DNA of 64,000 nucleotides, from NCBI GenBank assembly GCA_015146655.1, contig VKHL01000154.1, positions 1 through 64,000 on the forward strand. Reading direction: 5' to 3'. Source of the stretch: Ochromonas danica (Eukaryota; Sar; Chrysophyceae; Chromulinales; Chromulinaceae). The notes under the pieces were generated by a model, which did not search any database, was not told where the DNA came from, and saw only the letters and a program-made list of their open reading frames with translations. How positions within the stretch are numbered: the first letter of the stretch is position 1; each line of letters opens with the position of its first letter. Made by a program: the position numbers and the translations under genes. Shown in pieces: positions 33,491 through 46,992 of the stretch.

Positions 33491-36400
33491 ATGAGTATGT
33501 TTGGTAGTAAAGGCACAGCAGGATCCGCAGCTGCGGAGAAAGAAAGTGCCGCGGCCGCCACGGCATCTGCCATGGCCACGGCCACGACTACAGCACTCAC
33601 ACCTGAACAACAACAGCAGCAACAACAGCAGACTGCAGTCGATAACCGCTTCTCTCTCATTGAGCTTCGACGTATCCATGCCCAATTGGTAGAAAACAAA
33701 AATGTTCACGCCGGGAATGAGAATTTAGTGGTGGAGATCTTACGCGTCTTAGCTGAGATGGTCGTCTATGGGGATCGTAAAAGTGAGTTATTATTTGACT
33801 ATTTCTGTGAGAAGAACATGCTACAACTCTTCTTAGACATCATGTGGAGTGCTGGTGGATGTCCAGCTGCTGTCCATGTACAAATCTTACAAACTTTGTC
33901 CATCTTAATCTCCTCAGTGAAGAATGATACTTCCTTGTATTACCTCTTGTCGAATAACCATATCAATGATGTCATCGTCTTTCCACATGATATGACTGCA
34001 GAGGAATCTCTCTGTGAGCAATACGTCTCTTTCATCAAGACGTTGTCCTTAAGACTTAATGAACAAACCGTGCAATTCTTCTTTATTGAAGATACAGGAG
34101 CTTTTCCTATTCTTACCAAGTCAGTGGAAATGCTTAAACAAAAGGATCCTATGGTACGCATTGCGGCACAGACAGCAATTTTGAATATCTACAAAGTGCA
34201 TGATCATCGTGCACGACAATTCGCTTTACAAGAAGAAGTGATGACTAAATTGTTTCAAGTGATCATTGATATCATGAATGAGCAAGTGGAAAGCTTATGT
34301 GAGCTATGTAAGTCTTATGGTAAATTGACACAAGAAAATGATGAAAACGGATGTAACAAGTTAGAACAAACGTTAAGTGACTCGTTCATTTCCTTGGAGG
34401 ATTGGTTATATTATGTACAGGACTTGTTAGGATTGGGTATTGAAATCTTTGGCAATGCCTTGTTAAACTATATAGTTGACTGCTTTGTAGCCCCCGTGCT
34501 ATTAGCCTCTCTGCTCTATCTGCGTCCCTATGCTGAGGGTAAGTCTTAGTACAGACATTGTGCAAATACATATAACACGTGATGTTTTCTTCCTTGTCTG
34601 TGTATGAGTAGATGACTTTCTTCCTCTTCGTAAGATGACTAATTTGGATTCTCAATCTGGTGAGAAGGAAGTGAAAACAACTGATTCCTCATCTTCATTG
34701 GATCCTAAACTTGAAGCAGAGCATTTCCGTGGATGTATCTGTATTGCTTATCTATTACAGGTATGCTTCATCAGCGTTGCTAATCTTATAGACTTCTCTT
34801 GTTTACAATGAGATGGTGTGTGTGATTAGATGATTCGAATTGTGGGTAGCAGTCACTTCACGGAAAGTGTTTTGACAGTCTTGCTACACCCCCTTGACAA
34901 GTCTAGTCTCGACTACTATGCTACTGTAGATGTGATCGAAGGTGCATCAGTGGAGAAGGCTCAGGGTAATCCTTATCGCTATGCCTTGGCTGGTCTCTAT
35001 CATGCCCATGGCCAAAGACTTGCTTTGCTCGCCTCCTATCTGCTCTACTCACTCTTTAGTAGCTTTAGAGAACAACGTAAGAGAGAGTTAAGTGATGTCA
35101 TTTATTCTGCATTGGGTACTGATGAAAACCAAGCAGACATTGTTGACAACAGCCAAGAAATTGCAGATTGTGATCTCTTGCGTTGGTTTGAGATTCTTCG
35201 CATTGCTCCTGCTGGACAGTTAGAGAAACAAGAGTGGAAACAGGGAAAGATTCAATTCTATCGTGATCTAGATCGCTTTATCGTCAATCCTTTCTTGCAA
35301 AATGGCACGAAGCAGGGCAGTGGGGACTATTTCTTTGTTAACATGGCAACAATGCTGAAGAGTGGACACAAATTCTCACTGGCTGCTGTACAGGCGATGG
35401 CGTTTTCTTTGTCACTTCTTCTGTCTGTCATGACCTTATCTGAACCAAGTAGACAATCTACACCTGAACCTTCTCCATCTTCCAAGGAGGTATTTGTAGA
35501 GGGCATTGACACCCTGCCTGCCTCCACCACAGAGAATGGAAGTGGTGATAATCTGGTAGAAGTGGAAGAAAGGGGAGAGAAAGCTGAATCAACTGCAGTG
35601 GAAGACTCACAACAAGCACAACCACAAACAATGGATCTGCCATTGGAGACCCCCAGGTTCACTGTCTTGAAAGAAGTGCGCGAAGCATGTCGTAGTGCAG
35701 CTCAGTCTCTATTGGCACGCTTGTCTACTTCTTTCTCAGAAGTCATGCTTGTCTTGATCAATGAAGAGATCAAGCGCTTTGCTGGAAGACAATGGAAGAC
35801 TTGTTTCCAGCGCATGTCAACCAGCAAGTTGCTCTTCTTACCACCCACACCGACTCATCTGGCAACGTTAGGGATTGATTTTGATATGCCTATTAGCCAG
35901 ACGGAAACCATTCGCAAAGAAGTGCAGATCTTTCTGCTATTACGAGCACTTTTCAAACTTCATCTCAGCCAAGACAACGTCAAGCCTGTGGGTAATGCAG
36001 TGACTAGCAAAGGTCTTCCTAGAGAAGAGCTCAGTCAGTGTGTGCGAGATCAAGATCTCTTATGCTTGGAGGAGAACAATATGATCTCTAGTCAGTATTG
36101 CTTGGGAATGATCTTTGAAATGAAAGGACGAAAGTTTTTGGATGCCGTCGTCCACGTCCAAGTCTCCACACAGACTGACACAACCACCACGGCTACCGCC
36201 TCTTCCTTTACCTCTTCGATCTTCTTTGGATGGGGTAGCGCATCTTCATCGAGCAGAAGAGGGTCATCTTTCAGTAGTCCAACGAAAAGTGGTCGTAAGG
36301 CAGTTGACTCACCCGCTCGTTCAGCGACTTCTTCCCCAGCTCCACCAACTACCACCAAGATGAGATTGCTCTTTGTGCAAGATCCTGATCTCTTAATCTT

Positions 36401-36920
36401 GACATGCCAAGATAAAACAGCAGGGAAAAGTGTCTTTCGTATTCATATCCTCGCCCCATTGCTCTACACGGATGCTAAAGTCGACTTACTTGATCGACGG
36501 AAGTTGAAAGTTCTGGTAAGATCGTGGAAGCCCATGGCCAATATGAATAAGTTAGAATTAGACTTTTCTGAGGGTGGAGCAGGGCTGACGGACATGGATC
36601 TCGTGAATAGCATCACTACTCACAGCAGCCATTTGACCAACGCCCTCTATGGGGACAACAGCGACAAACTCAGTCCAGCATCTGCCAAGCGTGTGCAAAT
36701 GAATAATGACTCTTATCTCAAACCGTGTGAGAAGAGTCAGTTATGGCAGATCTCTTTGGTCATGGACACGGAACAGGCTTGCTCTCTTGCAGTGCAGCAT
36801 ATTGAATCAAGAAGAAAAGCCATCACAGCACAAAAGGTGGACAAGTTGAGATCAGTTTTGAGTAATTGGGCATTGGATGCTTTTGATGTGCTGGTAGAAG
36901 CAGAAAGAGTGGAGAATTAA
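33491..36920 (+). CDS. CLEC16A: CLEC16A / GOP-1 homologue, FPL domain (3 exons)
   Basis: Exons 33491-34538, 34612-34760 and 34830-36920 join in frame (introns of 73 and 69 nt) to 1095 residues. After an Ala/Thr-rich and polyglutamine N-terminus (to about residue 52), the FPL domain covers about residues 55-215: NLVVEILRVLAEMVVYGDR, then LLFDYFCEKNMLQLFL, then KTLSLRLNEQTVQFFF. The rest is a long helical protein with a Ser-rich insert near 820-870 and a C-terminal region ending LDAFDVLVEAERVEN. CLEC16A in animals regulates endolysosomal traffic and mitophagy, and its worm homologue GOP-1 activates RAB2. A similar trafficking role is inferred. Identification rests on the FPL block, which is highly distinctive. 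Confidence 0.88.
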
Positions 36921-37193
36921 GAATACTGGTATGAAATGAGTTATCATCAATTATAATACAGTACGATGCCAACTTGTAACTTATTAAAAGTCAAACTTGG
37001 TTTTCATAGTAGCAGATCGTTAGAAAATACTGCTAATGATAACATAATTAATAGAATAGCAATAACCCATCATGAAATAAACACAACTACTATAGACTAC
37101 TAGACTACTACTATCATTGTTACGAAGAAGAGCGACAGACAGGCAGAGCTACAGTACATTGTACTAGACTAATTTATTCATGTCTGGTATAAA

Positions 37194-40100
37194 TCAGATG
37201 GATAAAATTCCTTCAATATCACGAACTGTCAGTAAGACCATTCCAAGTTCAGAAAGGTCTTTGATTAGATCTTGTGCACTTTCGAAGACATCCTATAGTA
37301 TATTACAAAACAAACACACAACATAATATTATTACATCACATAACACAAGTACATCTACTACCACCCAATAGAAACAACACTGTGCATTGTGTCTCACTG
37401 TACCTGCCAGGCTACAAGGAAATAAGGATTGAAAGTCAACAGAACAGCTGGAGGTTGTCGTAGATAGACTAAATGGAAATGTTCTTCCACTGCTTCAAGT
37501 AATTTGTCACAAACACGACGAAGAGCAAGTAAAGAAGAAAGATCCACTTCTTCTCCTGATCTTGCATACAACCTAAACAATACACACCATATTAGACCCT
37601 CAGATGATATACTATAGCGCCAACAAGACAGATTGATAGATCTATTTTTAACTCACTTTTGAAAAGCTTCATAAGCTTGTAACAAAGCTTCATCTGCTTT
37701 GGTAGAGACCAAGAAGAGATGATTGATCATATATTTGAAATGGTCAAGATGCTGTGAGATGTTTTCACCTCGTCTTAACATATGAGTCAAAACTACCGTG
37801 AATGCTTTTGACCCTGAATTTAATGCCAAGGCAGAGCGATAGACTTTGATGAAAGTGTCTAGAAGGCGTTGGTAAGCATTCTGCGGGAAACTTCTCCGCC
37901 AGAGATCAGGTTCGAACTGAACCAAACTAAGCAATCCACGCTGTTTTAACAACTCACCTCTGATGATATTTAATTTCTTCTCTGCACTTAAGAAACAAGT
38001 CGAACAAGAAGCTAATAGATCTCGAATAGGTTGTGAGATAGATTCATCATGTGTTTCTTCGAGACTTTCAATATCAACAGAGAAAGATGTCCTTCGCTCT
38101 TCTTCTTGACCTCCTGAATTAGAATTAGATTGTTCAAACATCTCCTGAGCTACACTACCTGATCGATAACGAACATCTGTAGCAGTTCCATAAATACCAA
38201 GACCTGCTACGGCCAAGTCCTTGACAGATGGAATACTACCTGCCCCTCCTTTCAACGTTGTCCAAGAAAATGTTTCTAACTTAATCAACGTCTCTACACC
38301 TTTTACAGAGTCTTTAAATACTAAACGTGTCTGTTCAATACAAGTAAGAACAGAAGATTTAATGACTGAATAGGTACGCTTTGGTAAGATGATATTATCA
38401 ACAACAAGATAAATAGCAATACCAACAAAAGTCTCTTCAATACGTCCCCATGCTGTATTCAATGTACTACCACTTCCTAATAATAAGATGACAGGTGTAA
38501 AAGAGGCTACAGTAGCAGAATAGCCATGATGTGGACCATCTCTAAAGAATCCACACACTGCCACCCAAAGCACGGTAGCGGGAGTAGAAAATCCAAATCC
38601 ACATTTCTCCCGATCACAATGGAAGATACTGTAAATGAGAAAGGCATACATCGCTCCTACTACAGTACCTTCAAGACGTTGCATGGAAGTGAGGAAAGAA
38701 GAAGAAATACTATCTTGACGAATCAGAATAGCTACCAATGCCATCCAAAACCCTCCATTGTACAGAAAGTCCATCAGATGATAAATCAAGATGGCAGAAC
38801 AAATTGTGATAACTATTGCAGGTTTCAAAGCTGTACTATACGTCTTAACAAACATGTTATCCAAGTCCAAAACAAAACTATACCGTGTAGGGGATTTCTC
38901 ATATAGACTTCTGCAATATAACCATCCCTCCCATATCGACGTGACTGTTGATAACAGGTAATTAAGAATAGCTATTACATAATCTTGTACAAAGGCAAAG
39001 AAATGGAAAGGTCTTCCTTTTAGAATGAGCACATATTGTAAAGATGCCAAGTATTCAACAACGACAGAAATACGATGAAAATAAGCACCACGTGCTCCAA
39101 AGTTATGCAATCTTAATCGCATTGTCTCTTCACGCATTGTAAGCTTATCTAAACGATCACTGCATATTTCATCTTCCACTTTACGTTGAGGATCTTCATC
39201 CATGGAAATAGGATGAGAAAAGTCTTCATCCTCCACCTCTGTTTCCGTGCCTTTGCCCATTCTCATTCGTTGTCGCTCTTCGATTAGTGATTTCTCTTCA
39301 CGTAAGAGAGAAACCATCGCTTCTGCTGAGGCGAGACGGTCGGCAATAGAAGTGGAGGAATAGGGCGTAGGCAGAGGATGATCTTTGCTCTCGTCTGAAC
39401 GAAATTCCAAATAGCCACGGCGAATCTCCAAGAAGCCAAAGAGCATCTCTGAACGAGCTCCACACAATCGATCAATAGCTTGTTGGAAGGTTATTAGGCA
39501 ATCACCATTAGCTTCCCGATAACTGACTGGGTCAGCATGCACTTCTTCCACTTCCTCCACACCAGCCAATGGATAGTGATGCAATGCCTTGATACTCCTC
39601 TCCTCCTCTAGGGACTTCTCTTGGTCAGGAAGACGATTCTTGGTTCGAAGATGACGATAGAGGAGTTCTTGGCTATTGGGAATATGCATAAACTCTCTCA
39701 TACGACGTCTCAAAACGTGGACTTGACCATCCAGCCAAGATGAGAGACGATCGGGCCAAAGTCGTCGCAGAAAGGATCTGACACAAGCAGGCACTATTCC
39801 TCGAAATGGATCGAAAGAGTCGAAATGCTCGCCTACCATAGTGAGAGCGATATCCATCTCCTCTGCCATCTCATGCAAAGGGCGTTGCAGGTGGCTAGCA
39901 TAATGCTCTTGTGTCTTGTTGAATGTGATGCGCTTTAGCATTTCCTTTAGACCCACTAACTCTTGCACAGACAATTCTATCACTTCTAACAACACCTGTA
40001 AAGCAGCTGGCATGCCAGTTAAGGAAGGGAAGATCAAACGCTCATAATCCACATGTTGACTCAAGGTCTTCAAGATGGTAATGTCATCCAAGATCTCAGA

Positions 40101-40775
40101 GTGGTATTGATCAAACTCTGTGAAGCAAAAGTCAACATCATCATAGGATAGAAAAGCCTTTACTACAGCAGTGATCAAATGGCTGACTTTACGACAGATT
40201 AATAAAGCCTTAAATCGAGCATAATAACAAGCCAGAGCAGGTCTAGGGAAGAGCAAACTGATGCCTGTGATGAGGTAAGGGATGAGGAGGAGTGCGAGGA
40301 TGGTGCGGTAAGCCTTCAATCCTGTCACTGCTCCTTTTGTGATAGTGGGCCAAACTGCTCCCAAGTAGAAGGACAGTGTGCCTTGGACGATACTCAAGCG
40401 GTCCCATTTGGGCATTCGGTTAATCCAAAACACGACAAGGAATATGAGGACCAGCTGCAAGGCTCTCGTCTTATAAGACAGACCTACCACTACACCAGCA
40501 GCTGTACAAATAAGCACTGCATAGCTGACTTTGAAAATATTCTCTTGCCAGAGACCAAAATATGGCGCAGCGGCGATGATGGAGATGACAGGAGAGAGGT
40601 ACATGGCGATTGTTGCCCATTCCCAGTAGTGCATCAGTATTAGACAGAGTAAGACTGACCAGGCAGTACGCAAGCCAAAGGCAATCTTGCGTCGAACTTT
40701 CAGAGACAGAGAAGAGGCCAGGAACTTCCTAGACCTCAGCATGTGATCTAGAAAGCTGTTCCCATGAGACTTCAT
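37194..40775 (-). CDS. FUSC / aromatic-acid-exporter-like membrane protein (3 exons)
   Basis: Exons 37657-40775, 37404-37572 and 37194-37292 join (introns 84 and 111 nt) to 1128 residues. Two blocks of six or so membrane helices are separated by a long cytosolic region. The first is about residues 30-180 (SVLLCLILMHYWEWATIAMY and LQLVLIFLVVFWINRMPKW). The second is about 635-800 (IVITICSAILIYHLMDFLY, then FWMALVAILIRQDSISSSF, RLEGTVVGAMYAFLIYS, AWGRIEETFVGIAIYLVVD). The R-(L/I)-x-G/E-T-x-x-G blocks and the halves arrangement are typical of FUSC-like/aromatic acid exporter and Brp/ALMT-related transporters. Residues 180-620 and the C-tail are helical cytosolic parts. It probably exports organic anions or aromatic acids; the cargo is unknown. 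Confidence 0.75.
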
Positions 40776-40957
40776 GCTTCCTTTCTCTCAGACTATAGCT
40801 TCAACACTAATCCCTCCTTCTTGAGTGATCCCCTCTAGTCTTCTACTCTCAGCAGAGACAAAGCTGGTAATGCTATGGAATCTCTTTTCATTCCAAACAA
40901 CAACCGGAACATCTTATTTTCAGAAACGTCTTTTCCTTAAAAACGCGCTGTTTAGCA

Positions 40958-40967
40958 TTAACTTAAG
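40958..40967 (+). promoter_or_regulatory. TTAACTTAAG promoter element
   Basis: Exact copy 75 nt upstream of the likely ATG at 41033 and 183 nt upstream of the divergent FUSC-like gene. One of five exact copies in the window. Confidence 0.5.
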
Positions 40968-41032
40968 AGGAAAGATGATGATGATGAATGAAGAGGATTG
41001 ATTGCAATCAACTGCTACACTATCACTCTGAC

Positions 41033-43093
41033 ATGATGACATGGTGGCGTTTGTATCCTTTCACATTCTTGCTGCTTGTCCTTATTAGAGCCTATATTCC
41101 TCCATCATCCACTTTCTGCAAGTCTTTTGCTAAGCCATCTAATCGTCTGTGTGGATCGCGATTGCAAAGCACGGCATCAGGCAATCCACAGCCACGCACT
41201 GGCTATGTGCCCCCTGAGCTGGACCCGGAATACAAGGAAGGCAGTGGCTTGCGAACACGTAGAGTTGCTTACCATCCTCTCCAATCTCTTCCTCAGCGAG
41301 GAGAGACTGCTGCCCCGACTGCCTTCCTCACTCTGCCAGTGCCTAAAGAGGGAGACGTGGTGCGCTACCAGGACTCTTTCAGAACAAATCGAATTGGAAG
41401 AATCCGTTTCTTACAGTATCGAGAGAAGGATGACACCTTCTATGCTGACATCGTCCCTCTAATGCCTGGCAAGACTGACGGCATTTTCCGCACTGATCGA
41501 CAGGCACGGGCAGATTACAAGGCCATTGCTGCCTTGCAGCCTGTTAAAGCCTTCTATGTGCGCTCAGAGGATGGTTACAAGGTCTACAGGAGCAACTCTA
41601 CCTCAGAGGTGGTCCTTCGAGCTGAAAAGTACCGCCCCGTGGACAAAACCTTCGTGCCCAGGAAGAAAGTGAGCCACTCCCACTACGACTGGTATTGAAG
41701 TCTACTATACCACCTTTGTCTGTTATATTTACACTTTAGGAAGTGAACTTTGCGAAGTTGAACAATGACTTGAAAGACTACGAAAAGTTGAAATCGAGGT
41801 AGATTAGCACTTCCTTGTTATGAAGCACTACGGCTGACCTGCACTTGTTTGGTTTGACTGATGAACAGGATCAATCTATCTGCTCTTAAAGTGGGAGCAG
41901 GTGTGGGTGCTCTCGTGGCTGCAGTCTGTGGGGTAGAGACGATCTTCCCCTATTCACTCGGTGTGACTGGATCGCTGGCGTACTTTGCTTTGCTCTCCAA
42001 GCAAGTGGAAGCCATTGGAGGAAAATACTCTGCGCTGCCTTTGAACTCTACAATGCCCTTGACTGCTCCCGCGATGCAGTCTTCTTGGAGTGAGAAGTTG
42101 TCGAAGTTACGCTTCACAGTGCCTGTGATGGTCTTAGGCATTCTCTTGGCCAAGGTGCGCTATTTTGACGATTATCACTCTTCTCCTCTCCATCTTCTGC
42201 CACAGAAGGACTTCTTGGCTGCCATGGGTGGATTTCTAACTCTGAGGCTGACCCTCTTTCTCTCAGAGGTGGCCAAAGAGTTCCGCTTGGGGGACATATT
42301 GGAAGTCTTGCCTGGCAGTACAGCCATTGTGTTGAAAAGACTGCTTCTGATTAGAGAGGAAGAGAATCAAGGCGCAGTCTCCATGCCTCGAAGGGTTGTG
42401 TTTGTCACTGGTCCCGTCGTTGCTGGTAGATATGAAGTGATGGAGAGGGTATTGTCCAGCCAGAATAGCACTTCCCCCGCTCAATGCATTCCTTTGAAAG
42501 TCTACACAACTGATCCAGCCTATTCAACGACAACATTTGATAACATGAATACTTGGGTACAGCATCTCAGCGAGGAGGCTTTCATTGAGAAACAGCGTCG
42601 TGGTGAGTTCTTGTTCACTGCCAGCGATCGAGACAAGCTGGGCAGACGTCTTTCTATTGGTGTGGCCACAGACCAGCTCTCTGCCTACAGCTACCCTGAT
42701 CAGAAGGCATATAGACAACGCAGAGAGAAGGATGCTGCTCAAATCACAGTCTTGATGGGCCCGCCAAGCCTCTTGGATGCTCTGCTTAACCTCAAGACAA
42801 TTAGTCTAACGGCTGTATGGATTTCAATGCAAAATAAAGAGCAGTTCGTCAATCAGGCCAAAGCTATTGTTCTCCAACAATTGAACTTAGGAGAGTCTTA
42901 TCTCGTGCAGGATAGTGATGTTCTTGCAAAGTCTAGTGCCGAGCAAGTGTCTGATCTGGTCAATGAGGCAGCTCAAGACATCACTTATTACATGGCCAAT
43001 GCTCCAATATTCGACTTCACCATTTTCAATAGTCCTGATGATAATACGACGGTGGAAGAAATGCGTCAAATATTGTTAAATATGAGGATATAG
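41033..43093 (+). CDS. Plastid AtpI/Cgl160-like membrane protein fused to degenerate guanylate-kinase-like domain (3 exons)
   Basis: Exons 41033-41668, 41740-41798 and 41869-43093 join across introns of 71 and 70 nt to 639 residues. The first exon read alone would end VSHSHYDWY, which is intron. An in-frame ATG at 40988 adds 15 residues; I prefer 41033 because MMTWWRLYPFTFLLLVL starts a signal peptide, followed by a basic plastid-type leader. About 90-215 form a soluble region. About 233-370 hold four hydrophobic segments with YSLGVTGSLAYFALLSKQVEAIG and FLAAMGGFLTLRLTLF, like Cgl160/AtpI, which helps assemble the chloroplast ATP synthase ring. From about 405 the chain follows guanylate kinase (FIEKQRRGEFL, APIFDFTIFN), but the P-loop reads TGPVVAGRYEV, without Lys and Ser/Thr, so it is probably inactive. 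Confidence 0.72.
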
Positions 43094-43430
43094 ACATTTG
43101 GAATGTGCTTGGCATAAGTTGAGGTGTAAAGATGCGACTGACATTTGTTTTTCGCATTACAAAACCCACTTAATACTAACTCCAAATATGTCACTCCATT
43201 TGAAAGCTTGTTGGTACCCGTAATGTCTGTATGTGTGTCGGGATTACGATCAAATGTTATTGAACTGACTACACCATCCCTTCAAAATAAAAGTCGTAAT
43301 TACAACATATTAAAGTCTGTTTTATCGAGTTAAATCCTTGACACCTTCCTTGCCGTCTAGCCGTTACCGTTACTTTTTCAAACTCCAACCAAACCAAACA
43401 GATAGAGAAGACATCTGAACCAATTCCAAC
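43094..43430. other. Intergenic between plastid fusion gene and NCAPG2
   Basis: No gene or RNA recognised. It holds the 3' flank of one gene and the promoter of the next, both plus strand. Confidence 0.4.
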
Positions 43431-46400
43431 ATGGCCAGAGCTTCGATAGCCCCATGGTCAGCTCTCTTCGAGAGTGGTGATGGTAGCGCTCTCTTAAAGG
43501 AGTTAAGTCAGTGTGATTCGTCAGCATTTGATAATTTGCAGAAATATTTTGAGACATTGTCTACAACCAAAGCACTTCAAATATGGACCAACCTCTTGCC
43601 TGATGTCAATGTTCTTGTCAGTTTCTTAGTTCATAACCCTTCAGATTCGAATGCTATCTTAGAGCATGTACATCTTTTGAAAGGATGTATTCGTGCTCTT
43701 CGACTCTTCCTGTCTAACAATAAAGAACGACCACAACCATTACGAATCATGTTATTAAAGTTAAATAGTCTACTTGGTGATTTTGATGATGAATCAGATA
43801 CTTCTAACACCATGAAGAATGATCTCTCCTTGTTATGTGAGTATTTCATCTCAACCATGGAGATTGGTTATGAAGACCTTCTGCCTGTCACCATCACCTT
43901 TCTGCTACGAGAGACTTTGAAAGCTGAGGCTAAAGAAAGTACCGTCAAGAGACTCTTTGCTATGAGGACTGGTTTTGATCTTGTAGACTTTTCTTCTGCT
44001 GGCACTTCTTTCCAACGGGATTTACTTTTGAGGTGTTTTGTTCAACCAATTTATATCAAATCAGCTGATGGAAGAAAACTCTTAGCAGAATTCTTAACTC
44101 TTTCCAATGGTAAGTGTCTAATTATTGACCATCATTTCCTTCATATTGGTAATAGTAAACTGTGTGTTATATATATGTAATAGTGTGTGAGTCTGTCTGC
44201 GAAGTGATTAAAATTCAAATCTCTTCAGGATCACAAATCTTAGCCAGTCAATATGGTACCATCTTCTATCGTAGTTGGAAGGAACAATCTAGTAAAAATG
44301 AAAGCTTTATTCAGACTTTAGAAGAATGTATTCAAGATTTTGTTCATGAGGCAATTCATTGCAATGATGCCAAGCGATTCAAAGGATTGCGATATCTCGT
44401 CAAATCATTCCATGATATCAATCGTTCAGACCAATTTAATGCATTCCTTGTTGAAGTCTTTGATCCTATTATTTGGCGTTCATTGAGTTGTGCTAATGCA
44501 ATTGTTCGTACCCAGGCAGCGGTCGTATTTCTAGATGTCTTTCCTTTACAAAGACAATCTTCTAATTCAGAAGAAAGTGATCATCTTTTACAAAAGCAAT
44601 TTGATCAATTAGTCAGTTTGCTCAAAGATGAAGATCATCGTGTACGAGCGGTAGCTGTAACAGGTGTTTGTCATATTTTATGTGAATATTGGGAAATGCT
44701 CCCACCTGGTAGTATTCACAATATATTAAAATATCTATTCGAAACACTAGCATTTGATGCCTCGAGTGCTAATGTACGCTATGCTGTGGTAATGGGAGTA
44801 CAAGAACTCTTGCAACAGCCAGCAGCACATCGATCACTCAAGACTCTCTTACCTCTTCTTCGCAATTACATCCATGACAAGTCTGATAAAGTCCGTATTG
44901 CTTTCATTCATCTCTTAGTTGCTGTAAGTCTATCCTTGATGTCATACTGTCTTTATATGTTATATAATTGATTTGTTTGGATGGTTATTTGTGATTAGAT
45001 CAAGAGTGTTCAAGGGATTGTTTTCTATGAGATTGTTCCTCTTCCTCATCTCTTAGCAAGACTGGCTGATGATCGACATAATAAAGATGTTGTTCTCTCC
45101 ATGACTGAACTTCTCTTAAATTCTTATTTCCCCTCAACAACAGAGGATAAGTTTGAGAAAGTCAATCGTTGTCTAGAGTTTGTACAAGACAATTACCTTG
45201 CAGCTGAAGCCTTCTATTGTCAATTGCATACCTTTGCTTCAGTAGGTGCGATTGCTAAATTAGCAGCCATGCTCTTTTCCCTTCTTCTTGTCAAACCTAC
45301 TCCAACTACCTCGAAAAAGACTGCTACAGACACTTCTTCTTCTAATAACAAACGTCGTCGAGGTGGTGGCAAGAAAATTCCTGCTTTAGTCGCTGTATCT
45401 GTATTAGATGACTCTAATGTGGAATCACAAGAGCGTGAAGGATCATCATCGTCATCAACCTCAACTATTCCTAGCATTCCTGATCCAGTCAACTTTCTGA
45501 GGATATTGAAATTGGCAGGAGCTATGCTGGATAGTATTCGCACATCATTAGCCAATCATGCTTCTTCTTTGGATCTTCTTGTGAAGTACTTGACAGCACA
45601 GAATCTTAGTCAATTGATTGATGTGGTCATGGGCCAAGAGAGCTATCAGGAGCATATCGCTGCTGGTCTGCTTCATCTTATCTCAGTGCTGGGCAAGATT
45701 ATTACAACATTATTACCAACAAATAGCTCCCATCGTCGAGCACTTGAGAAGGTCTTTAACTTGGAAATGCTCGTTGAGCGCATCTATTTGGTTGTGCTCC
45801 CTTCTGTCAAGAGTGAACGAGGTAGTAAACTGCTTGCAGAGAGTCTTTGTGTGGCCCTCACAGCTTGGCACCAAGAGTTGTATCTCATCGATGAGGTGCG
45901 CCTAACTATAACAACGTTCGACGACAGTCTTTATAAGAAGGTATCCACGACTACTATCACTCTGGATCAAGCCTCTTCGATCATGAGTGCTCTCGTTGAC
46001 TCTCATTGTCAGTCTCTGAGTCAAAATATGAGTGAACAGGTGAGTGTTGAACAGTATTTGGTCATAGCGTTATTAACTGTTTCAATTGTACGTTGTAGGT
46101 AATCCAACGCCTTGGAGGCGTTTGGGAGACTATTAAAACCTCCATCGAACATGTTCTGCTTCTGCCCAAGTCCCCTGCCAAGAAAGTGAGACATCAGCCA
46201 GGAGCAGAAGAGTTACACTCCCTCGTTACCCTCGCTAAGGCTTGGCTGGTCTTTACTGCCTTCAACACTTCGAGCACTGCCATCTCATCTCTTTTACCAG
46301 ATCGAACTCAAGATGCTGTGGACCTGTCTCTCTCTCAGGCACTAAGTTGGTGGTTGGATTTGAATTCTCGTATCGACACAACTGACGAGGATGACTGGGC

Positions 46401-46884
46401 GCTCACCCTTTTCCGGGCAGAGTTAGCTTGCGAGCTAGCTGTAATCCTATCCGATACCTTTGACCTTCTTCCCCTATCTGCAATCCAACCGGAGATGGTC
46501 GAAGCATTATGCAGCAGCATTACTATTATTGGTGAAGTGCTGGAGGATACAGACAGCGAGCATTCACTTTTGCAGGAATTTGCCAAGGCCGTTCTGACAG
46601 TCTGCCATCGATTGACCAAACACTGGTCGGTACTTCAAAATCACTTATCAAAAGACTCCATGGGATCTTTGTCTACAGCAGCAGATAGTTTTCTTTCCGC
46701 TGTAGCTGGTCGAGTGGCTGCTGAGGATGCGGTGCTACACTCCATGTACCAACGCTGTGTTAAAATCATCTGCAAAGACACATCCAGCGAGGATGTTGTT
46801 AATAAAGTCACTAACTCTGAAAAAGGCCAATTAGCTGCCACGGAAAAGGTTGCTGTCCAAGATGAGAATCGGCTGGTCAACTAG
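43431..46884 (+). CDS. NCAPG2: Condensin II complex subunit G2 (4 exons)
   Basis: Exons 43431-44109, 44229-44923, 44999-46039 and 46099-46884 join in frame (introns 119, 75 and 59 nt) to 1066 residues. The protein is a helical HEAT-repeat solenoid. The most telling blocks are in the middle: VRTQAAVVFLDVFPLQ, then LLQKQFDQLVSLLKDEDHRV, VAVTGVCHILCEYWEMLPP, and later LLRNYIHDKSDKVRIAFIHL, all close to animal and plant CAP-G2. A low-complexity basic insert (NNKRRRGGGKK) lies near residue 560. CAP-G2 with CAP-H2 and CAP-D3 binds SMC2/SMC4 and shapes mitotic and interphase chromosomes in the nucleus. No start ambiguity: the N-terminus MARASIAPWSALFESG has no leader. Confidence 0.85.
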
Positions 46885-46992
46885 TCGATTGTAATGTGCT
46901 CAAAATATATCACACAATAATGTTTCGTTGTAAATTATACCACCACTGTATTTCATCTGTTGATTGATAGATTGACCATTCCGCTGCCTAGT

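Noticed and set aside
40988-41698. Separate 236-residue gene ending VSHSHYDWY
   Set aside because: A GTGAGC donor before that tail and matching acceptors join it to the next two exons in frame, giving one longer protein.
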